Shown: positions 1 through 7,424 of the stretch, piece after piece
Layout of the letters: each line of letters starts with the position of its first letter
How positions within the stretch are numbered: the first letter of the stretch is position 1
Source of the DNA: Streptomyces sp. NBC_00464
GTDB lineage: Bacteria > Actinomycetota > Actinomycetes > Streptomycetales > Streptomycetaceae
DNA: 64,000 nucleotides
Assembly (NCBI RefSeq): GCF_036013915.1
Contig: NZ_CP107899.1
Location: 434,001-498,000 of the forward strand
Direction of reading: 5' to 3'
The notes under the pieces: model-generated
What the model was told of the DNA's origin: nothing
The model's database searches: none
The model's input: only the letters and a program-made list of their open reading frames with translations
Translations under genes and position numbers: made by a program

Positions 1-168
1 TGCGCGCGCCGTGAAGGCGGCGCACGCCCGGCCGTCGGACGGTCGGCCGTCGAGCGAGGTCATGACGTGCGGCCGACCATTGAGGCGGCGGCCACGCCGG
101 GGCTCAGCGACTGAGGGACCGCCCGCCCCGTAGGCTCTTCGGCAGGTCCTACGAGCAGGAGGCGGCAC

Positions 169-951
169 GTGCCGGTGGAGATCACCTGGTGGGGTCATGC
201 CACCTGCACCATCGAGGATTCCGGGGTGCGGGTCCTGACGGACCCCCTTTTCGTACGGCGCTTCGCGCATCTGCGCCGGCGCCGCGGTGAGCTGCCCGGT
301 CCGACGGCAGCGGTCGCCGATGTCGTCCTGATCTCGCATCTGCACTCCGACCATCTGCATCTGCCGTCCCTGGCCCGCGTCGCCCCGGGTGCCCGGCTGG
401 TCGTCCCGCTGGGGGCGGTCCGGGCGGTTCCGGGGCTCCGGCTGCTGCGCCGGATGCGAGGGGTGCGGATCACCGAGGTGGTGGCGGGCGACGAGGTGCG
501 TGTCGGCGAGGTGGTGATCCGGGCCGTGCCGGCGCTGCACGACGGGCGGCGTCTCCCGGTCGGCCCGCACCGCTCCCCCGCGCTCGGATACGTCGTGGAG
601 GGCGAGGCGCGCACGTATTTCGCCGGGGACACCGGGCTCTTCGACGACATGGCGCAAGCGGTCGGCCCGGTGGACGTGGCCCTGCTGCCGGTCGGCGGCT
701 GGGGACCGTACCTCGGGCACAGTCACCTCGACGCGGCGCGCGCGGCCGAGGCGCTGGCCCGGCTCGCGCCGCGCGCGGCGGTGCCGGTGCACTACGGCAC
801 GTACTGGCCGATCGGGATGGACGGGATCCGGCCCCACGAGTTCCACTCGCCGGGTGACGAGTTCGTCCGCCAGGCGGCGCTGCGGGCGCCCGAGGTGGCG
901 GTCCACCGGCTGGCGCACGGCGAGCACGTGCGGCCGGGAGCCGCCGGGTGA
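169..951 (+). CDS. MBL-fold metal-dependent hydrolase (UlaG-like)
   Basis: This is a 260-residue cytosolic metallo-beta-lactamase-fold protein. The metal-binding HxHxDH signature is at residues 57-62 (HLHSDH). A downstream GDTG motif near residue 150 and a VHYGTY histidine near residue 207 complete a dinuclear metal site. There is no signal peptide. The layout resembles the UlaG/RomA-like branch, whose members act on lactones or phosphodiesters, so the substrate cannot be named. The GTG start is chosen because GGAGG lies just upstream at about 158-162. The stop overlaps the start of the DedA-like gene by 4 bp, which indicates coupled translation. Confidence 0.85.
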   Translation: MPVEITWWGHATCTIEDSGVRVLTDPLFVRRFAHLRRRRGELPGPTAAVADVVLISHLHSDHLHLPSLARVAPGARLVVPLGAVRAVPGLRLLRRMRGVRITEVVAGDEVRVGEVVIRAVPALHDGRRLPVGPHRSPALGYVVEGEARTYFAGDTGLFDDMAQAVGPVDVALLPVGGWGPYLGHSHLDAARAAEALARLAPRAAVPVHYGTYWPIGMDGIRPHEFHSPGDEFVRQAALRAPEVAVHRLAHGEHVRPGAAG

Positions 952-1577
952 TAGTCGACTTCCTCAGACAGACGGCGACGCTGCCCCCGGAGTCGACGCA
1001 GCAGGCGGTCGGCTATCCCTCGCTGTTCCTGCTGGTGGCGCTGGGCGCGCTGGTTCCCGTGGTGCCGACGGGTGCCCTGGTGAGTTCGGCGGCCGTGGTG
1101 GCGTTCCATCAGTCGGCACCGTTCTCGCTGCTGATCGTCGTCGCGGTGGCGTCGTCCGCGGCGTTCCTCGGAGACATCTGCCTGTACTGGCTGGGGCAGC
1201 GCGGGGTCCGGTCGAAGAACGGTTCCAAGTGGCTGCGGGCGATCAGCGACCGGGCCGCGCCGGAGCGGCTCGCGCAGGCGCAGCAGAAGCTCGACGAGCA
1301 CGGGGCGATGGTGCTGGTGCTGTCCCGGCTGGTGCCGGCGGGGCGCATCCCGGTGATGCTGGCGTGCCTGCTGGGCCGGATGCCGCTCAGGCGGTTCGCC
1401 CGGGGCGATGTGCCGGCGTGTCTGGCGTGGGCCGCCACGTATCAGCTGATCGGAATCCTGGGCGGCTCGCTGTTCCCGGAGCCGTGGCAGGGCGTGGTGG
1501 CGGCGGTGGGCCTGACGCTTCTGATCAGCGGGGCGCCGGCAGTGTGGCGCCGGCTGCGTGCACGGTCCGGCCGGTGA
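948..1577 (+). CDS. DedA/SNARE-associated family membrane protein
   Basis: This 209-residue integral membrane protein has hydrophobic stretches near residues 25-50, 60-80, 140-160 and 175-195. The conserved segment SRLVPAGRIPV near residue 125 matches the arginine/proline re-entrant motif of DedA proteins, which are linked to lipid flipping and membrane homeostasis. It begins with GTG inside the end of the upstream hydrolase gene, so the two form a small operon. The specific lipid substrate is unknown. The family call rests on topology and that motif. Confidence 0.75.
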   Translation: MIVDFLRQTATLPPESTQQAVGYPSLFLLVALGALVPVVPTGALVSSAAVVAFHQSAPFSLLIVVAVASSAAFLGDICLYWLGQRGVRSKNGSKWLRAISDRAAPERLAQAQQKLDEHGAMVLVLSRLVPAGRIPVMLACLLGRMPLRRFARGDVPACLAWAATYQLIGILGGSLFPEPWQGVVAAVGLTLLISGAPAVWRRLRARSGR

Positions 1578-1643
1578 CCGCCGGGGTCCGGGGCTGTCGC
1601 GTCATCGAGTGGTTCCCGTCCCGGAGTGAGCCGGCGCGGTGCG

Positions 1644-2894
1644 TCAGCGGAGTTCGTCGAGGGCCGCCCGGAACCGGCTCAGGGCCGCCGCGACATGCGG
1701 CAGTTCGAGTGGCTCCGCGGCGGTGAGGGACTCCGTCTGCTGCTCCGGGGTCGACCCGAGCAGCGATCCGGTGCCCAGCCGTACCCGCAGCGCACCCAGT
1801 TCGTCACCGAAGCGGTGGCCGCCGGGGACCGGTGCGCCGAGCCGGGCCGTCAGGTACTCCTCCAGCTCCAGCGAGTCGGTGACCCCGCGGGCTGCGAGCC
1901 GGGAGCGGAGCGGGCCGAGGTCCGCGTACAGGTGGCGGCCGGCCTGCGGGGGACGGGCCAGCGCGCCGGAGGCCAGGACCGCCCGGTGGGCAGCCGCCGC
2001 GATCCGTGCCTGGAGCGCGGCGGCCCGGCGGATCCGCTGGGTGACGGCGTCCGGTTCGCGCAGCGCATGGGCGGCCGCCGCCGCGACCGGGCCGGCGACG
2101 AGGGCGCCGAGCGCGGTGAGGATGTCGAGCGTACGGGCGTGGCGCGCCGCCGACCGCTCGGTGTCCGGGAAGCGGGCGACGGCGACCGGCCAGGCCGACG
2201 GGGTCAGGGCGCCGGCCAGGTCGGAGACGACCGTCACGTCGTCGGGGCACATCTCGGCCGGGCTGAGGAGCACCGTGTCGTGGGGCCGGTGCAGGGTGTC
2301 GCACCATGTCTCGTCGCTGACGATGTGCAGCCCTTCGGCGACGGCCGCCTCGCACGCCTCACGCACCAGTTCCGGCGGGGCGACCGTGGCGGTGGGGTCG
2401 TCCACCACCGAGATGAGGAGGAGCCGCGGCCTGCCTCCCTCGGCGCGCACCCTGCGCACGGTCTCCAGGAGTGCGTACGGGTCGGGCACACCGCCGCACT
2501 CGGCGGGGGTCGGGACCTGGTAGGCGGGCCTGCCCAGCAGCCGGGCCTGCGGGATCCAGGAGGCGGGGCAGGGGCGCGGCATCAGTACGTCGCCGCCGTG
2601 CGCCGCGATCAGGGCGAGCACCAGCGGGGAGGTGCCCGGCGCGGCGGCGATGTGCTCGGGGCCGCCGTGCAGTCCGCGCCGGTCCCAGTAGGCGCGGGCC
2701 GCCTCGCGCAGGGCCGCCGATCCGCCGGCCGGTTCGGGTTCGCCGTCGGCCGCCGCGGCCGCCAGCACCTCGGCGAGTTCGGGCAGGACCGGCAGTCCGG
2801 GGCCGGGCGCGGGCGGTCCGTACCGTACGGGTCCGCGGTCCTCCCGGACCCCTGGCCCGCCGCGCCCCTGACGTCCGGTCCGCTCCCGGCCCAT
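1644..2894 (-). CDS. Class I/II aminotransferase-like protein with no lysine
   Basis: This 416-residue protein has the order of a fold-type I PLP aminotransferase: a small-molecule loop around 80-90, DDPTAT at 165-170 where active enzymes have NPxNPTG, SDETW at 193-197 supplying the PLP-pyridine aspartate D194, and a C-terminal RVRL arginine segment. The segment SDLAGAL at 224-230, where the catalytic lysine should sit (S-x-S-K), has alanine at 227. The whole protein contains no lysine, so a normal internal aldimine with PLP is impossible. A GGAGG lies 5 nt before the ATG. It is divergent from the sugar-acid cluster. It could be a pseudoenzyme, a PLP sensor or scaffold, or a decayed gene that still has an open frame. 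Confidence 0.75.
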   Translation of the reverse strand: MGRERTGRQGRGGPGVREDRGPVRYGPPAPGPGLPVLPELAEVLAAAAADGEPEPAGGSAALREAARAYWDRRGLHGGPEHIAAAPGTSPLVLALIAAHGGDVLMPRPCPASWIPQARLLGRPAYQVPTPAECGGVPDPYALLETVRRVRAEGGRPRLLLISVVDDPTATVAPPELVREACEAAVAEGLHIVSDETWCDTLHRPHDTVLLSPAEMCPDDVTVVSDLAGALTPSAWPVAVARFPDTERSAARHARTLDILTALGALVAGPVAAAAAHALREPDAVTQRIRRAAALQARIAAAAHRAVLASGALARPPQAGRHLYADLGPLRSRLAARGVTDSLELEEYLTARLGAPVPGGHRFGDELGALRVRLGTGSLLGSTPEQQTESLTAAEPLELPHVAAALSRFRAALDELR

Positions 2895-3096
2895 CCGGGC
2901 CTCCTTCGCCGCCGCTGGCTCACTGGCTCTCGGGCCCTTTATACGAGGGAATGGAGCGGGGCGCCTGCGCTACCGCGAAGCCGTCCGGGGCGTCGTACCA
3001 CGACCTCGGCAGGGATGCCCGGCGGCGCGGGAACCGCACGGCACCGCGACGGCCCCATTGACACTCGCCCTGCCGCGTTATTACGGTCACGCCAGG

Positions 3097-3117
3097 ATTT
3101 CGAACGAGTGACGAAAT
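3097..3117. promoter_or_regulatory. Candidate operator before enolase-family gene
   Basis: A perfect inverted repeat ATTTCG-N9-CGAAAT lies 27-47 nt upstream of the GTG start of the enolase-superfamily gene. A TTGACA hexamer at 3058-3063 with a TATTAC-like element at 3079-3084 (15-bp spacing, rather short) could be the promoter. A direct repeat of CGAAC-x-AGT at 3101 and 3120 overlaps the palindrome. The IclR regulator encoded at the other end of the cluster is the obvious candidate binder, but that link is inferred only from proximity. Confidence 0.4.
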
Positions 3118-3143
3118 ATCGAACAAGTCGAGGGGCAACTCCC

Positions 3144-4298
3144 GTGCGTATCACCGGAATCAGCACACATGTGGTCGGAACACCCTGGCGCAACCTCACC
3201 TATGTGCAGGTCCATACCGACGAGGGTCTCACCGGCGTGGGCGAGACCCGGATGCTCGGTCGCACCGATGCGCTCATCGGCTATCTGCGCGAGGCGGAGG
3301 CCAACCACATCGCCGGTTCGGACCCGTTCGCCGTCGAGGACCTGGTACGCCGGATGAAGTACGGCGACTACGGGCGGGCAGGCGAGATCGTGATGTCCGG
3401 CATCGCGGTCGTCGAGATGGCCTGCTGGGACATCAAGGGCAAGGCACTCGGCGTCCCGGTCTGGCAGTTGCTCGGCGGGAAGGTCACCGACCGGGTCAAG
3501 GCGTACGCCAACGGCTGGTACACGACCGAGCGGACCCCGGAGGCGTATCACAAGGCCGCGTCGGCGGTCGTCGCGCGCGGCTACCGGGCGCTGAAGATCG
3601 ACCCGTTCGGGACGGGCCACTTCGAGCTGGGCCAGGAGGAGACCCGGTACTCCGTATCGCTGATCGAGGCGGTCCGGGATGCCATCGGCCCGGACACCGA
3701 GCTGATGCTGGAGATGCACGGCCGTTTCAGCCCCTCGACGGCGGTGCGGATCGCCCACGAAATGGCTCCGTTCCGGCCGGCCTGGCTGGAGGAGCCGGTG
3801 CCGCCGGAGAACCTCAAGGCGCTCGCCAAGGTGGCGGGCAAGGTCGACATGCCGATCGCGACGGGTGAGCGCATCCATGACCGCATCGAGTTCCGCGAGC
3901 TCTTCGAGTCGCAGGCCGCCGACATCATCCAGCCGGACGTCGGCCACATCGGCGGCATCCTGGAGACCCGGAAGCTCGCCGCGACGGCCGAGACCCACTA
4001 CACGCTGATCGCCCCGCACAACGTCGGCGGCTCGGTGCTGACGGCTGCCAGCCTCCAGGTCGCGGGCTGCACACCCAACTTCAAGATTCTTGAGCACTTC
4101 AACGACTTCGCGGACGCCGACATCAAGAAGGTCGTGAAGGGTGCGCCGCAGGTCGACCCGGAGACCGGCTGCTTCGAGCTGTCCGACGCCCCCGGTCTCG
4201 GCGTGGAGCTCGATGTGGACGCCGCCGCCGAATTCCCGCAGCAGCAGGCCCGGTTCGACCTGTGGGCCGACGGCTGGGAGAAGAGGCAGCCCAAGTGA
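3144..4298 (+). CDS. Enolase-superfamily sugar-acid dehydratase (MR/MLE family)
   Basis: This 384-residue member of the mandelate racemase/muconate lactonizing family has an N-terminal capping domain (1-120) and a beta-barrel with the expected active-site positions: ALKID with K151, LEMHGR with E190 and H192, WLEEP with E216, TGE with E242, QPDVGHIGG with D265, and APHNVGG with H292. The E-x-H-G-R motif and second-half histidine resemble acid-sugar dehydratases such as galactonate dehydratase rather than muconate cycloisomerase. The open frame continues far upstream. The GTG at 3144 is chosen because AGGGG precedes it and family homology begins there (MRITGIST). The 3' end lies in the first copy of a 36-bp tandem repeat, and the stop overlaps the start of the dehydrogenase gene as GTGA. 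Confidence 0.85.
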   Translation: MRITGISTHVVGTPWRNLTYVQVHTDEGLTGVGETRMLGRTDALIGYLREAEANHIAGSDPFAVEDLVRRMKYGDYGRAGEIVMSGIAVVEMACWDIKGKALGVPVWQLLGGKVTDRVKAYANGWYTTERTPEAYHKAASAVVARGYRALKIDPFGTGHFELGQEETRYSVSLIEAVRDAIGPDTELMLEMHGRFSPSTAVRIAHEMAPFRPAWLEEPVPPENLKALAKVAGKVDMPIATGERIHDRIEFRELFESQAADIIQPDVGHIGGILETRKLAATAETHYTLIAPHNVGGSVLTAASLQVAGCTPNFKILEHFNDFADADIKKVVKGAPQVDPETGCFELSDAPGLGVELDVDAAAEFPQQQARFDLWADGWEKRQPK

Positions 4299-4413
4299 GC
4301 GACGGACGGCTGGGAGAAGAGGCAGCCCAAGTGAGCGACGCACGGCTGGGAGAAGAGACAGCCCAAGTGAGCGACGCACGGCTGGGAGAAGAAGCAGCCC
4401 AAGTGGGCGACGG
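4270..4413 (+). repeat. Four tandem 36-bp repeats over a stop/start junction
   Basis: Four direct copies lie end to end at 4270-4305, 4306-4341, 4342-4377 and 4378-4413, differing at only a few positions. Each copy contains the last codons of the enolase-family gene, a GAGG-like ribosome site, and AAGTG(A/G)GCGAC carrying the GTG start of the next gene. In-frame GTGs fall at 4295, 4331, 4367 and 4403. GAGG is intact in copies 1 and 2 but becomes GAGA and GAAG in copies 3 and 4. Copy 4 has GTGGG, so it lacks the upstream-frame TGA. Because 36 is divisible by three, copy-number change never breaks the downstream frame. Confidence 0.95.
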
Positions 4414-5431
4414 ACCCGCCCGCTCACGGGCGATCACGATCGACCGGCCGGGCAAGCACCGGCTGACCTCCGGACCGGTCCCGGAGCCCGGCCCCGGCGA
4501 GGTCCGGGTGCGGGTGGCCGCGGCCGGGATCTGTATGAGCGACCGGGAGGTGTACGACGGCCATCGCGACCCTGGTTACGTGCGCTACCCGGTGGTGCCC
4601 GGTCATGAGTGGTCGGGCACCGTCGAGGCGGTGGGACCCGGCGTCGATCCCGCCCTGACCGGCCGGCGCACGGTCGCGGAGGGCTTCCGTTCCTGCGGGA
4701 GCTGCGAGCGCTGCCGCAGCGGTGAGACCTCGCTGTGCACCTCGGGGTACGACGAGACGGGCTTCACCCGGCCCGGGGCCTTCGCCGACCATGTCGTGCT
4801 GCCCGCACGGCTGTTGCACCCGTTGGCCGACGACGCGGACCTGCGGGCCGCCGCACTGCTGGAGCCCGCGGCCGTGGTCGCGGCGGCGGTGCGGGCCGGG
4901 GCGCCGGAGCCGGGTGAGCGGATCGCCGTGGTGGGCGCGGGCACGCTCGGGCTGCTCGCGGTCCAGCTGCTGGCCGCGGTGTCGCCCGGGGAGCTTACGG
5001 TGATCGACCCGAGGGACGAACGGGCCCGCCAGGCGCTGCTGTTCGGGGCGAGCGAGGCCCTGGCACCCAAGGAGGCCGCGGAGGTGCACGGCCGGTACGA
5101 CCTGGTGGTGGAGACGGCCGGGGCCGCGACCACCGCGGCCGACGCCTGCCTGCTCGCGCGGCGCGGCGGCCGGGTCGTGCTCACGGGGATGTTCGCCCCG
5201 GGGGCCGTCGGCATCGACCCGGTGCACCTGTCGCTGAGCCAGCTCACGGTGCGCAGCGTGTTCGGGGCGTCCTCCGCGTCCTGGTCGTACGCGGTGCGGG
5301 CGTTCACCGCGGGGCTGCTCGATCCGGCGGCGCTGATCACGCACGAGTTCCCGCTGGAGCGGTTCGCGGAGGCCGTGGCGCTGGTCGGGGGCGGCGGCGC
5401 GGGGACGGGGAAGGTGCTGATGCGCCCCTAG
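4295..5431 (+). CDS. Zinc-binding alcohol dehydrogenase (MDR family)
   Basis: This 378-residue medium-chain dehydrogenase has catalytic zinc ligands in AAGICMSD and PGHEW, the four structural-zinc cysteines in the CGSCERCRSG..C block, and a Rossmann motif VVGAGTLGLLAVQLL. It probably oxidises a sugar or polyol with NAD(P) in the surrounding sugar-acid pathway. The first 36 or so residues are three 12-residue repeats of the type DGRLGEEAAQVS, encoded by the 36-bp tandem repeats; catalytic homology begins about residue 44. The GTG at 4295, overlapping the upstream stop, has the best ribosome site, but starts at 4331, 4367 or 4403 would give progressively shorter N-termini. Confidence 0.85.
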   Translation: MSDGRLGEEAAQVSDARLGEETAQVSDARLGEEAAQVGDGPARSRAITIDRPGKHRLTSGPVPEPGPGEVRVRVAAAGICMSDREVYDGHRDPGYVRYPVVPGHEWSGTVEAVGPGVDPALTGRRTVAEGFRSCGSCERCRSGETSLCTSGYDETGFTRPGAFADHVVLPARLLHPLADDADLRAAALLEPAAVVAAAVRAGAPEPGERIAVVGAGTLGLLAVQLLAAVSPGELTVIDPRDERARQALLFGASEALAPKEAAEVHGRYDLVVETAGAATTAADACLLARRGGRVVLTGMFAPGAVGIDPVHLSLSQLTVRSVFGASSASWSYAVRAFTAGLLDPAALITHEFPLERFAEAVALVGGGGAGTGKVLMRP

Positions 5432-5538
5432 GGCCTTCCGTCCGGACCGGGCCGGGCTCGCGGCGACCCGTCGCCCCGCGCAGCCCGCCGCCACTCTCCC
5501 CGAACCTTGTCCGACCCACCGAACATGAAAGGTCGCTC

Positions 5539-6522
5539 ATGACCTCCGCATCCCCCGCCCCGTCCGGATCCTCCGCCGGCGTACGGCGCCCGGGTGAGCC
5601 CGCGCTCACCGCACTCGGGCTCGGCGCTCCCGCCGCAGACCCGGCCGACGCGTCCCCGCACGCCTTTCCCGACGGCGGCACCTGGCGGACCGAAGTCCCG
5701 TCCGTGGAGGGCCCCGAAGCGCTGTCCGTCGTACTGAAGGAGAGTGCGCGGCTCGACGTCCCCGTACACCGGATCAGCCAGGGCAGCGGCGTCTGGATGC
5801 TCAGTGACACCGAGATCACCGACATGGTCGAGGGCTGCGCCGAACGCGGCATCGAGCTCTGTCTGTTCACCGGTCCGCGCGGCAGCTGGGACACCGGGGC
5901 CTCCTTCCGCACCGATTCGGGCGGGGCCGGGCTGCGAGCCCGCGGCCACGACGCCCTGGCCGGCTGCGTCGAGGACGCCCTGCGGGCCTCCGCGCTGGGC
6001 GTGAAGTGCCTGCTGGTGGCGGACGAGGGGGTGCTCTGGACCCTGCACCGGCTGCGCGAACAGGGCGTACTGCCCGCCGACACGACGTTCAAGGTGTCCG
6101 CCCTGGTCGGCCCGGTGAACCCCGCCTCCTTCGCCGTGTACGAGCAGCTCGGGGCGGACTCGGTCAACATTCCGTCCGACCTGACGCTCGCCCACTTCAC
6201 CGAGATCCGGCGGGCGTCGGCCGCTCCGATGGACCTGTACATCGAGGCCCCGGACGACCTCGGCGGATATGTGCGGATGTACGAGGCGGCCGAGCTGATC
6301 CGGCGCGGCGCCCCGCTCTACCTCAAGTTCGGCCTGTCCAAGGCGCCCGGCATCTACCCGTACGGCGCCCATCTGCGCGATGTCGCCCTGGAGACGGCGC
6401 GCGAGCGGGTCCGGCGCGGCCGGCTGGTCCTGGATCTGCTGGCCCGGCACGGCGCCGACGGGAACATGTCCCCGCTGGGCTCCCGGCTGCCGGGAACCCT
6501 GCGGCGCTTCCCGGCGCGGTGA
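5539..6522 (+). CDS. TIM-barrel-like protein of sugar-acid cluster, function unknown
   Basis: This 327-residue cytosolic protein has alternating beta strands and helices that suggest a TIM barrel. Recognisable pieces are LCLFTGPRGSWD near 115, LGVKCLLVADEG near 160, ADSVNIPSDL near 215, MDLYIEAPDDLGGY near 235 and LYLKFGLSKAPG near 265. The last contains a lysine near the end of a strand, as in class I aldolases. Similar Streptomyces proteins have, as I recall, been labelled U32-peptidase-like, but I see no conclusive U32 signature. It follows the dehydrogenase in the same direction with AAAGG before the ATG. The context suggests an aldolase or epimerase step; this is inference. Confidence 0.6.
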   Translation: MTSASPAPSGSSAGVRRPGEPALTALGLGAPAADPADASPHAFPDGGTWRTEVPSVEGPEALSVVLKESARLDVPVHRISQGSGVWMLSDTEITDMVEGCAERGIELCLFTGPRGSWDTGASFRTDSGGAGLRARGHDALAGCVEDALRASALGVKCLLVADEGVLWTLHRLREQGVLPADTTFKVSALVGPVNPASFAVYEQLGADSVNIPSDLTLAHFTEIRRASAAPMDLYIEAPDDLGGYVRMYEAAELIRRGAPLYLKFGLSKAPGIYPYGAHLRDVALETARERVRRGRLVLDLLARHGADGNMSPLGSRLPGTLRRFPAR

Positions 6523-6528
6523 ACCGCC

Positions 6529-6561
6529 GCTGGGCGGGTCCGTGTGCCGAACCCGCCCAGC
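6529..6561. terminator. Convergent hairpin terminator
   Basis: An 11-bp perfect stem (GCTGGGCGGGT pairing with ACCCGCCCAGC, loop 11 nt) sits between the convergent barrel-protein gene and the SMP-30 gene. It has no T-run, as is usual in Streptomyces. Confidence 0.6.
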
Positions 6562-6572
6562 TCCTCCCCACC

Positions 6573-7424
6573 TCAGCCCGCGAAGGCCGTGCCGGGCATG
6601 CCCAGGCCGGCGTCCGGCAGGACCAGCAGCGATCCCGAGAGCGGGTGCGGTGCGTCGAGACCGGTGCGGGCGGTGGAGATGTAGAGGTCGCGCAGGTCAC
6701 GGCCGCCGAAGGCGCAGGCCGTGGGCCGTCGCACCGGCAGCTCGACGACGCGGTCCAGCCTGCCGTCGGCCGTGTAGCGGCGCACCGCGGCGCCGTCCCA
6801 CAGGGCGACCCAGACGGCCCCGTCGGCGTCGACCGTGAGGCCGTCGGGGTAGCCCGCGCCCTCCTCGACGGTCGCGAACGGGCGTCGGCCGGTGACCTGT
6901 TCGCCGTCCACGTCGAAGACGTCGATCCGGCGGGTCGGTGTGTCGATGTAGTACATCAGCCGGCCGTCCGGGCTCCATCCGGTGCCGTTGCTGCAGGCCA
7001 CCAGCGGCAGCACCCGGGTGGCCGTGCCGTCGGGGGCGACGCGGGTGAGGCTGCCGCCGACCTCCGATTCGTCGTAGCGCATGGTGCCCGCCCAGAGCGC
7101 CCCGTCCGGCGCCACCGCGGCGTCGTTCCCGCGCCGTCCCGGCTCGGCGTCATGGACGAGCCAGCGGAAGGCGCCGTCCGGGTCGTAGAGGCCGACGCCG
7201 TCGCGCAGGTTGACGACGAGGCCGCCGCCGGCCCGTGGCTTGGCCGCGCCGACATGCTGTTCGGTGGCCATGACGGTCCGCCGGCCGTCGGCCGGATCGT
7301 AGGTGTGGATGCGGGCGGAGAGGATGTCGACCCAGATCAGCCGCCCGGTGACCGGATCCCAGGTCGGACCCTCCCCGAGTGCGGCGTGCTCCCGTACGGC
7401 GACGTCGAGGCGCGGGTGGCTCAC
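6573..7424 (-). CDS. SMP-30/gluconolactonase-family lactonase
   Basis: This 283-residue six-bladed beta-propeller of the SMP-30/gluconolaconase/LRE family begins with the family hallmark LGEGPTWDPVTGRLIWVDI, which supplies the metal-binding glutamate. The NGTGWSPDGRLMYYIDT and YPDGLTVDADG segments carry the other metal-coordinating Asn and Asp residues. The expected role is hydrolysis of a sugar lactone, between a sugar dehydrogenase and an acid-sugar dehydratase. Its ATG overlaps the stop of the IclR gene (ATGA), so the regulator and lactonase are co-transcribed, convergent to the dehydratase/dehydrogenase group. Confidence 0.88.
   Translation of the reverse strand: MSHPRLDVAVREHAALGEGPTWDPVTGRLIWVDILSARIHTYDPADGRRTVMATEQHVGAAKPRAGGGLVVNLRDGVGLYDPDGAFRWLVHDAEPGRRGNDAAVAPDGALWAGTMRYDESEVGGSLTRVAPDGTATRVLPLVACSNGTGWSPDGRLMYYIDTPTRRIDVFDVDGEQVTGRRPFATVEEGAGYPDGLTVDADGAVWVALWDGAAVRRYTADGRLDRVVELPVRRPTACAFGGRDLRDLYISTARTGLDAPHPLSGSLLVLPDAGLGMPGTAFAG

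Noticed and set aside
1626..3143. Extension of the enolase-family frame 506 codons upstream
   Set aside because: The stretch is antisense to the aminotransferase-like gene and unlike any enolase family member; AGGGG and the homologous start are at 3144.
4270..4413. CRISPR-like array
   Set aside because: The 36-bp units abut directly with no spacers and lie inside coding sequence.
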